Shown here: positions 48,553-53,765 of the stretch, piece after piece
How the letters are laid out: every line of letters starts with the position of its first letter
Numbering within the stretch: the stretch's first letter is position 1
NCBI RefSeq assembly: GCF_020564935.1
Contig: NZ_JAJCXB010000053.1
Location: forward strand, 1 to 53,765
Source of the DNA: Streptomyces pinistramenti
GTDB lineage: Bacteria; Actinomycetota; Actinomycetes; Streptomycetales; Streptomycetaceae
Direction: 5' to 3'
Length of the DNA stretch: 53,765 nt
Program-made: the position numbers and the translations under genes
The notes under the pieces: model-generated
Databases searched by the model: none
The model's input: only the letters and a program-made list of their open reading frames with translations
What the model was told of the DNA's origin: nothing

Positions 48553-49794
48553 TCACCTGGGCGGCCGGGACGCCGTCTTCCCGTAGTGGTCGGCGACGAC
48601 CCGTGCCATGGCGCCCGAGCGGTCGGCCGCGACTTCCTTCGCCGAGAAGAAGATGTGGCCGCCCACCTGTGGATACCGGCCGGCGAAGGTGAGGTGGCGG
48701 GAGAGTTCGGCGGGGTCCTGCCAGGCGGCGGGCTGCGCCGGGTCGCCCGCCTTGTAGAGCGCCTCGCCGATGAAGAGGTCCACTCCCGTGCCCGCCACCG
48801 TCCGCGCCCACCACCGCACGATCTCGGCATAGTCGGCGGCCTCGAAGCCGAGGTTCCAGTACGCCTGGGGCGCGACGTAGTCGATCCAGCCCTCGCGCAC
48901 CCAGCGCCGGGTGTCGGCGTAGAGGTCGTCGTAGGTCTGCACACCGGCCCGGGTCGCCGAGCCCGCCGGGTCGCTCGCGCGGTTGCGCCAGACGGCGAAC
49001 GGGCTGACGCCGAAGCGGACGCGGCGGCCGGTCCCGGCGATCCGGGCGGAAAGCTCCCGCACCAGCAGGTCGGTGTTGGCCCGCCGCCAGGCCGCGCGGT
49101 CCGCGAAGCCGCCGCCGTGCGCCGCGTACGCCGCGTCGTCGTCGAAGGTCTGCCCGGCGACCGGGTACGGGTAGAAGTAGTCGTCGAAATGCACGCCGTC
49201 GACGGCGTAGCGCCGTACCGCGTCCATGATCGCGTCCTGGACAAAGCGGCGGACCCGCGGCAGGCCGGGGTTGTAGTAGAGCTCGCCGCCGTACGGCAGC
49301 GCCCAGGCGGGATGGCGGCGTACGGGGTGGGTGGGGGCCAGCAGGCCGCGGTCGGTGTGGTGGGCGACCCGGTACGGGTTGAACCAGGCGTGCAGTTCCA
49401 GGCCGCGGCGGTGGGCCTCGCGGACCGCGAAGCCGAGCGGATCCCAGCCGGGATCGCGGCCCTGCCGCCCGGTGAGGCAGTCCGACCACGGCTCGTACGG
49501 CGAGGGCCACAGGGCGTCCGCGGTGGGGCGCACCTGGAAGAAGACGGCGTTGAGGCGGCGGGCGGCCGCGGTGTCGAGGTGGGCGAGGAGTTCGCGCTGC
49601 GCGGCGGCCGGTGCGAGACCGGGCGCCGACGGCCAGTCCCGGCGGGCGACGGTCGCCAGCCACATGCCGCGCAGCTCGCGGTGGATCTTCCGGGGGCCGG
49701 GCCGGCCGGTGGCCGTCGCCTCTCCTTCGGCGAGGAGTGACGAGGCGGCGCCGAGTGCGGCCACCGTGAACCCCCGACGTGTGATTCGTCTCAT
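48553..49794 (-). CDS. Tat-exported family 10-like glycoside hydrolase (COG1649/DUF187)
   Basis: A 413-aa exported enzyme. The signal has a Tat motif, ITRRGFTVAALGAASSLLAEG. The catalytic TIM barrel starts ELRGMWLATVARRDWPSAPG and continues FFQVRPTADALWPSPYEPWS, ELHAWFNPYRVAHH, DGVHFDDYFYPYPV (acidic pair) and YVAPQAYWNLGF. This family includes enzymes acting on denuded peptidoglycan glycan strands and on other polysaccharides. The ATG at 49794 is taken, preceded by GGGGG. An upstream ATG (49821) would add nine residues before the Tat signal. The substrate is not known. Confidence 0.9.
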   Translation of the reverse strand: MRRITRRGFTVAALGAASSLLAEGEATATGRPGPRKIHRELRGMWLATVARRDWPSAPGLAPAAAQRELLAHLDTAAARRLNAVFFQVRPTADALWPSPYEPWSDCLTGRQGRDPGWDPLGFAVREAHRRGLELHAWFNPYRVAHHTDRGLLAPTHPVRRHPAWALPYGGELYYNPGLPRVRRFVQDAIMDAVRRYAVDGVHFDDYFYPYPVAGQTFDDDAAYAAHGGGFADRAAWRRANTDLLVRELSARIAGTGRRVRFGVSPFAVWRNRASDPAGSATRAGVQTYDDLYADTRRWVREGWIDYVAPQAYWNLGFEAADYAEIVRWWARTVAGTGVDLFIGEALYKAGDPAQPAAWQDPAELSRHLTFAGRYPQVGGHIFFSAKEVAADRSGAMARVVADHYGKTASRPPR

Positions 49795-49913
49795 GAAAAG
49801 CCCCCAACTTGTCCGGTTCATCCCATTCTTCGAGGTCAGAATGCCCGCCCCGGGGCCCGGTGCCTCCTACCGCTCGGAGTAACGTCGGGACCGAGGCGGT
49901 CGTCGGAACCCTT

Positions 49914-49986
49914 GGAGCCCGCCTTTACCCCCCGGTTGGATCAGCTCGTGGCCCGAGCCCGGCCTGCGCGGGTGAAGGCGGGCTCC
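49914..49986. repeat. 17-bp inverted repeat upstream of the hydroxybutyryl-CoA dehydrogenase gene
   Basis: GGAGCCCGCCTTTACCC (49914-49930) pairs with 49970-49986 at 16 of 17 positions, the odd one being a G-T wobble, around a 39-base interior that itself holds GCTCG/CGAGC. It lies 42-115 bases upstream of the GTG at 50029. It may be a structured leader or an attenuator. Confidence 0.75.
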
Positions 49987-50028
49987 TGCGACGCGCTGCC
50001 GGTCCTGAAGATCAGCGAAAGGCACGAG

Positions 50029-50898
50029 GTGACGGACTCTTTCACCGACATCGCACGCGTCGGAGTGGTCGGCTGCGGCCAGATGGGCGCAGGCATCGCC
50101 GAGGTGTGCGCCCGCGCCGGGCTGGACGTCATGGTCGCCGAGACCACAGGCGAGGCCCTGGAGCTGGGGCGTACCCGCCTGACCAACTCCCTCGGCAAGG
50201 CAGCCGAGCGCGGCAAGATCACCGCCGCGGAGCGCGACGCGACGCTCGGCCGGCTCAACTTCACCACCGACCTCGGGGAGTTCGCCGACCGCGACCTCGT
50301 GATCGAGGCGGTCGTGGAGAACGAGCAGGTCAAGACCGAGATCTTCCAGGTTCTCGACCAGGTCGTGACCCGGCCGGACGCGATCCTGGCTTCCAACACC
50401 TCGTCGATCCCGCTGGTGAAGCTGGCCGTCGCCACCTCCCGCCCCGACCAGGTCATCGGGATCCACTTCTTCAACCCGGCGCCCGTGCAGAAGCTCGTCG
50501 AGCTGATTCCCGCGCTGACCACCGCAGAGGAGACGATCAACCGCGCCGAGACGCTGGTGCAGGACGTGCTGGGCAAGCACGCGATCCGCGCCCAGGACCG
50601 GTCCGGCTTCGTCGTCAACGCGCTGCTCATTCCGTACCTGCTCTCCGCGATCCGGATGTTCGAGTCGGGGATGGCCAGCCGCGAGGACATCGACCGCGGC
50701 ATGGAGCTGGGCTGCGCCCACCCGATGGGCCCGCTCAAGCTGTCGGACCTGATCGGCCTGGACACCGTCTCCTCCGTCGCCGCCTCGATGTACGAGGAGT
50801 ACAAGGAGCCGCTGTACGCCGCTCCCCCGCTGCTCGCCCGCATGGTCGACGCGGGACGTCTCGGCCGTAAGTCCGGTTCGGGCTTCTACTCGTACTGA
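50029..50898 (+). CDS. 3-hydroxybutyryl-CoA dehydrogenase
   Basis: A 289-aa 3-hydroxyacyl-CoA dehydrogenase. The NAD site VGVVGCGQMGAGIAEVCARAGLDVMVAE is at the N-terminus; ASNTSSIPLVKLA and IGIHFFNPAPVQKLVELIP carry the catalytic Ser and His. The helical C-terminal domain has DRSGFVVNALLIPYLLSAI and GCAHPMGPLKLSDLIGLDT. It reduces or oxidises acetoacetyl-CoA/3-hydroxybutyryl-CoA in butyryl or ethylmalonyl-CoA metabolism. GTG at 50029 follows AAAGG by about seven bases and starts VTDSFTDIARVG. A frame open from 49912 overlaps the inverted repeat and is not used. Confidence 0.93.
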   Translation: MTDSFTDIARVGVVGCGQMGAGIAEVCARAGLDVMVAETTGEALELGRTRLTNSLGKAAERGKITAAERDATLGRLNFTTDLGEFADRDLVIEAVVENEQVKTEIFQVLDQVVTRPDAILASNTSSIPLVKLAVATSRPDQVIGIHFFNPAPVQKLVELIPALTTAEETINRAETLVQDVLGKHAIRAQDRSGFVVNALLIPYLLSAIRMFESGMASREDIDRGMELGCAHPMGPLKLSDLIGLDTVSSVAASMYEEYKEPLYAAPPLLARMVDAGRLGRKSGSGFYSY

Positions 50899-50911
50899 GC
50901 CTTCGCGCCGC

Positions 50912-50950
50912 CACGACGGCCCGCTCCCCTCGGGGACGCGGGCCGTCGTG
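50912..50950 (+). terminator. 13-bp terminator after the dehydrogenase gene
   Basis: CACGACGGCCCGC (50912-50924) pairs perfectly with 50938-50950, with an inner CCCC/GGGG pair. It starts 14 bases past the stop codon. Confidence 0.78.
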
Positions 50951-50975
50951 CTGCGGCGCACCGGGCGTACGGGCC

Positions 50976-51043
50976 GTCCGCCCGCCGTTCGGGGGAATCC
51001 GGCGGGCGGACAGCGGCCGGCGGGCGCCCGTCCGCCGGCCGCT
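50976..51043. repeat. two further perfect hairpins in series
   Basis: The first: 50976-50987 with 51000-51011, 12 bp, 12-base loop. The second, one base after it: 51012-51023 with 51032-51043, 12 bp, 8-base loop. Together with the terminator at 50912-50950 this makes three perfect stems in 132 bases. Confidence 0.75.
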
Positions 51044-51173
51044 CCCCCCTGGCGCCTTCCAGTCAACTACCGCGCGGGCGGCGGCATAAGCGTGTGAAAC
51101 GGCCAACCCGGGGTGCACGGTTCGCACCCCGCGTGAACCGGCCGCCGCCCGCCCCGAATCTCACTCTCCGTCA

Positions 51174-51189
51174 CTTCACACGGGGTGTG
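51174..51189. promoter_or_regulatory. CTTCACACGGGGTGTG box, copy 1
   Basis: The same 16 bases occur at 53652-53667. In this copy the palindrome is incomplete (CTTCACAC-GGG-GTGTG then CG). It lies 114-129 bases upstream of the small coiled-coil gene's GTG. Confidence 0.5.
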
Positions 51190-51302
51190 CGCCGGTGACC
51201 CGCATCTCTCCCGCACACACGCTCCCGCCTTTTCCTCCTGGGCAGTTGACTGGTGTCGTACGGATCCACAGACGATTCCGGAAACGGAAAGAGGAGCGGA
51301 AA

Positions 51303-51560
51303 GTGACCGCCCACCCCAAGCCCGAGCTGGTAGCCACCGACATGGCGGAGCTGAGGCGCTGCCTCGACGTGCGCACCGCCCGTGTCGACGGCGAACTGGC
51401 GCTGCTCGCCCAGCGTTCCGCGCAGTACGAGCGGGACGCGGGCGAACTGCAGGCCCGCGTCAGGCAGTTGGAGAGCGGCCGCTGGCCACTTCCCTCGCTC
51501 GCCGCGCTCACCGGCCTGGCGGCGCTCGCGGTGGCCGTCTGGCAGGTGCTGGCCAGGTGA
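51303..51560 (+). CDS. small coiled-coil membrane protein, 85 aa
   Basis: An 85-aa protein. Residues about 10-55 form a likely coiled coil (ELRRCLDVRTARVDGELALLAQRSAQYERDAGELQARVRQLE); residues about 60-82 are one hydrophobic span (LPSLAALTGLAALAVAVWQVL), and it ends in AR. The topology is a cytoplasmic coil with a C-terminal membrane tail. The GTG at 51303 follows AGAGGAGCGG at good spacing. The family is not recognised. Its upstream box is shared with the regulator gene at 52211. Confidence 0.65.
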   Translation: MTAHPKPELVATDMAELRRCLDVRTARVDGELALLAQRSAQYERDAGELQARVRQLESGRWPLPSLAALTGLAALAVAVWQVLAR

Positions 51561-51564
51561 CCGC

Positions 51565-51604
51565 CCGGTGGGCCCGGCGGGGTGACCCCTGCCGGGCCCA
51601 CCGG
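51565..51604. terminator. 14-bp terminator hairpin between convergent genes
   Basis: CCGGTGGGCCCGGC (51565-51578) pairs perfectly with 51591-51604, with a further GGGG/CCCC pair inside. It lies between the coiled-coil gene and the Nudix gene and ends both. Confidence 0.82.
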
Positions 51605-51614
51605 TGGCCGGGGC

Positions 51615-52145
51615 TCAGCCGAGCCGGAGATGGTGCAGCATCAGCAGAGCGGCCGCCATGTTGGCGGCCGGCACCTCTCCCCTCGCCACCATGTCGGGCA
51701 CCAGTTTCAGCGGCACCCATTCCCGCCGGTCGGACTCGAAGCCGTCCTCGGGCGGGCCGGTGTAGGTCCCCTCGTCGGACCAGTAGATGTGGTGCCGGGC
51801 GTCGGTGAGGCCGTTGGACGGCTCGACCGACAGCAGATGGGTCAGCGGGCCCGGCCGCCAGCCGGTCTCCTCCTCCATCTCCCGTGCCGCGGCCGCCGCG
51901 ATGTCCTCGCCGTCCTCGACGACGCCGGCGGCCAGTTCCCAGCCCCAGGTGTCGGTGATGAAACGGTGCCGCCACAGCAGCAGCACCTCATTGGCCTCGT
52001 TGACCACCGTGGCCACGGCCACCGGCCGCATCCGGATCAGGTAGTGATCCAGGTGCCGGCCGTCAGGGAGCCGCACATCGGCGAGATTGACCCGGAACCA
52101 GCGGTTCTCGTATACGGTCTCTTCCGCGAGATTGTTCCAACGCAC
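51615..52145 (-). CDS. Nudix hydrolase (ADP-ribose pyrophosphatase-like)
   Basis: A 176-aa Nudix protein. The Nudix box is GVVEDGEDIAAAAAREMEEETGW, matching G-x5-E-x7-REUxEExGU in full. VYENRWFRVNLADVRLPDG and the middle VVNEANEVLLLWRHRFITDTWGWELAAG fit the ADP-ribose pyrophosphatase branch. It would hydrolyse a nucleoside diphosphate linked to another moiety, using Mg2+. GTG at 52145 follows GGAAGG by about 8 bases; the exact substrate is not known. Confidence 0.9.
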   Translation of the reverse strand: MRWNNLAEETVYENRWFRVNLADVRLPDGRHLDHYLIRMRPVAVATVVNEANEVLLLWRHRFITDTWGWELAAGVVEDGEDIAAAAAREMEEETGWRPGPLTHLLSVEPSNGLTDARHHIYWSDEGTYTGPPEDGFESDRREWVPLKLVPDMVARGEVPAANMAAALLMLHHLRLG

Positions 52146-52210
52146 TGTCTGCCACCTTCCGCGGTTTGTCCGGCAAGGTGACACGCAGCCCGGTCAGAGC
52201 AGGTCGCGCC

Positions 52211-53551
52211 CTACAGCGGTACGCGCAGCACCTCGTCGATGAGATCGGCCGCCGCGTCCGTCGCGGAGCTACCGGTCTCCGCCAGATGTTCGCGCACCGC
52301 CCGCAGCCGGTCCCGCAACCGTTGCGACTCCACTCCCCTGGCCCGCTCGGTCATCTGCGCGGCATTGGCCGCCGCCCGGTCGGCATCGCCCTGGCGCAGC
52401 TCGATATGGGTGAGCATGGCCAGCCGGTGGACCCGTCCCCGGTCGTGTGCGGGCGTGTCCACGGCGGCATCCGCCTGCTCCCGCGCGGCCCGCAGATCAC
52501 CGAGGCTCAGTAACGCCTCCGCGACCTGCACGTTCACCAGGCCCGGCTGGACGTAGCCGGTCTCCGCCGGTTCGAGCCCCGGCCTGATCCGCTCGGCCGC
52601 CGCCTCCGCGCGCCGGATGCAGGCCAGCGCGCCCGTGCCGTCGCCGAGCCGGGCATAGGACTTGGCCTGCATCGCGTAGAGGTCGGCGGCGAGCGCCGAG
52701 GTGATCTGCGGTCCCGCGGCCCGCAGCGCGGCCTCCGCGAAGGCCACCGCCTGCCGGTACTCCCGCACGAAGAGGGACTGGTTGACGAGCAGGGCGATGA
52801 TGTAGGCGCCGAGGCCGCGGTCACCGCTGGCCTTGGCCAGGCGCAGTGCCTGGTGGAAATAGCGCTGGGCCAGCCCGAGCGCGTCCGAGTCGTAGGCGCA
52901 GATGCCCGCGACGGCCACCAAACCGCCGGTGGCGCGGTGCAGTTGGCGTCCCGTCGCGTCGCTGTAACTGCCGCGCAGCAGCGGCGCGGCCTCGGTGTTG
53001 AGGAAGCCGACGATACGGGTCCTGGTCGCGACGCCGCCGGCCTTGCGGTACAGGTGCTCGTAGTGGGTCCTGGCGGCACGCAGCATCTCGATGTCGGCCA
53101 TGCCGACCCGCGCCACGCCGTCCCGGGAGACGTCGGAGTCCTCGGGCGGGTTCTCCCACTCCCAGACGGGGATGACCGCGGACGTGCCGGTCAGCGCGGG
53201 GGCATCCACGACGTGCGCGCGCTGCTGTTCGTCGGAGCGCCACAGCGCGGTGGCCCGCTCGACGAAGCCGGAGAGCGGGGTGTCGGAGGTGGTGCGGCCC
53301 AGGCCGGGGCGGCTGAGGCCGATGTCGTCCAGGCCGACCGCGCGGTGCAGCCGTTCGCCGAGGATCTCGCAGATCAGGTCGGGGACCTGGCCGCGCGGCC
53401 GCTGGCCCTTCAGCCAGCGGGCGACCGCGGTGTGTTCGTAGCGCAGGGCGAGGCCGCGGCGGCGCCCCAGATGGTTGATGCGCGCCGCGAGCCCGGCGTG
53501 CGAGATGCCCGCCTCGTCGAGGATCGCGTCGAGCAGGGTGTTGGGCTCCAT
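52211..53551 (-). CDS. XRE-like transcriptional regulator with TPR-type C-terminus
   Basis: A 446-aa regulator. The N-terminal 75 residues (TLLDAILDEAGISHAGLAARINHLG, YEHTAVARWLKGQRPRGQVPDLI) form an XRE-type helix-turn-helix. The rest is helical with TPR-like repeats (LGLAQRYFHQALRLAKASGDRGL, YRQAVAFAEAALRAAG, LLSLGDLRAAREQADAAVD). The layout is like NsdA/NsdB-type Streptomyces regulators of antibiotic production and morphology, but I cannot assign one by sequence. ATG at 53551 follows GGGAGG by six bases. The CTTCACACGGGGTGTGAAG box 100 bases upstream suggests self-regulation. Confidence 0.85.
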   Translation of the reverse strand: MEPNTLLDAILDEAGISHAGLAARINHLGRRRGLALRYEHTAVARWLKGQRPRGQVPDLICEILGERLHRAVGLDDIGLSRPGLGRTTSDTPLSGFVERATALWRSDEQQRAHVVDAPALTGTSAVIPVWEWENPPEDSDVSRDGVARVGMADIEMLRAARTHYEHLYRKAGGVATRTRIVGFLNTEAAPLLRGSYSDATGRQLHRATGGLVAVAGICAYDSDALGLAQRYFHQALRLAKASGDRGLGAYIIALLVNQSLFVREYRQAVAFAEAALRAAGPQITSALAADLYAMQAKSYARLGDGTGALACIRRAEAAAERIRPGLEPAETGYVQPGLVNVQVAEALLSLGDLRAAREQADAAVDTPAHDRGRVHRLAMLTHIELRQGDADRAAANAAQMTERARGVESQRLRDRLRAVREHLAETGSSATDAAADLIDEVLRVPL

Positions 53552-53651
53552 GCCGGCCTCCCGGTGAGCCGGGCCCGCGCACGGGCCGGCGACTCATGAC
53601 TGGATTTCCAGTCGGCGTACTGACTCCGTGCCGTCAGGGTAGTGAACCGCG

Positions 53652-53670
53652 CTTCACACGGGGTGTGAAG
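53652..53670. promoter_or_regulatory. CTTCACACGGGGTGTGAAG box, copy 2
   Basis: Perfect palindrome of two 8-bp arms around GGG, about 100 bases upstream of the regulator ATG at 53551. It shares 16 bases with the site at 51174-51189. Confidence 0.6.
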
Positions 53671-53765
53671 GGAGCCGGAGGGAGGGAGCCGGGCAACTGC
53701 CCTGCGGGGCAGGCCGGTTGGGTGCCGCCCCGCAGAAAAGGGGCGAGGGGGCGCGCGCCCACGCG

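Larger units (their letters stand above)
50899..51302. other. 404-base gap with a series of hairpins and a shared box
   Basis: No gene is supported. It carries three consecutive perfect hairpins (50912-51043), a fourth GGGGTGC/GCACCCC pair (51110-51130), and the CTTCACACGGGGTGTG box (51174-51189) that recurs upstream of the regulator gene at the end of the window. Confidence 0.6.

Noticed and set aside
49912..50028. N-terminal extension of the hydroxybutyryl-CoA dehydrogenase
   Set aside because: It lies on the 17-bp inverted repeat and adds 39 residues before the usual start; GTG 50029 has a good ribosome binding site and gives the usual family length.

Overview
This is a high-GC actinobacterial chromosome segment, most probably Streptomyces. 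The reasons are the very strong G/C bias at third codon positions, frequent GTG starts, ATGA stop/start overlaps, Tat-type signal sequences, several genes that look leaderless, and a contiguous arginine biosynthesis region of the Streptomyces type. Almost all of the window is ordinary core chromosome. There is no integrase, transposase, phage gene or CRISPR array. Gene functions are assigned from motifs read in the translations; nothing was searched against a database.

Layout. 1-2.6 kb: the start of an unidentified gene, a 68-residue membrane peptide and a membrane-anchored Ser/Thr kinase. 2.6-10.5 kb, all on the minus strand: a SpoU RNA methyltransferase, a siroheme synthase, a 1322-residue BluB-CobT fusion with a 750-residue disordered N-terminus, and the CbiE-CbiT fusion CobL. 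The last three serve the corrin/siroheme pathway. 10.6-14.5 kb: a GNAT enzyme, then the methionine ABC importer metN-metI-metQ behind a 28-residue leader peptide ending in a Cys/Met-rich tail. 14.8-23.1 kb: two small membrane proteins, a GNAT enzyme, a glycerophosphodiesterase, a PlsC acyltransferase, a Tat-exported 5'-nucleotidase, and a tetR-MFS pair with a clear operator.

23.2-37.7 kb is the arginine region: argG-argH and argC-J-B-D-R, both on the minus strand, with recognisable promoters overlapped by ARG-box-like sequences. Between the two blocks lie a DUF488 gene, tRNA-Pro(GGG) with its own promoter and terminator, a fused SecDF, a small secreted protein, a NarL-type two-component system and two tandem DksA/TraR zinc-finger genes.

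38-41.4 kb: a dienelactone-hydrolase-like protein and a flavin monooxygenase that closely resembles rifampicin monooxygenase (Rox/RIFMO). A 19-bp palindrome of the rifamycin-associated-element type lies upstream of the monooxygenase, next to a -10-like hexamer, a TTTGCC microrepeat and a perfect 43-bp tandem duplication. This is the most attractive accessory locus of the window. 41.4-53.7 kb: a Mur-ligase/FolC-like protein, a hypothetical, a Gly-rich cell-surface protein, a GNAT enzyme, a MocR regulator divergent from an EamA transporter with overlapping start codons, DUF1918, a Tat-exported COG1649 glycoside hydrolase, 3-hydroxybutyryl-CoA dehydrogenase, a small coiled-coil membrane protein, a Nudix hydrolase and a TPR-type regulator. 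The last regulator and the small coiled-coil gene share a 16-bp upstream box.

The best leads are the rox/RAE locus with its odd upstream repeats, the Cys/Met leader peptide before metNIQ, the MocR/EamA junction, the shared CTTCACACGGGGTGTG box, the BluB-CobT fusion, and several large perfect inverted repeats whose roles are not explained by the gene annotation.
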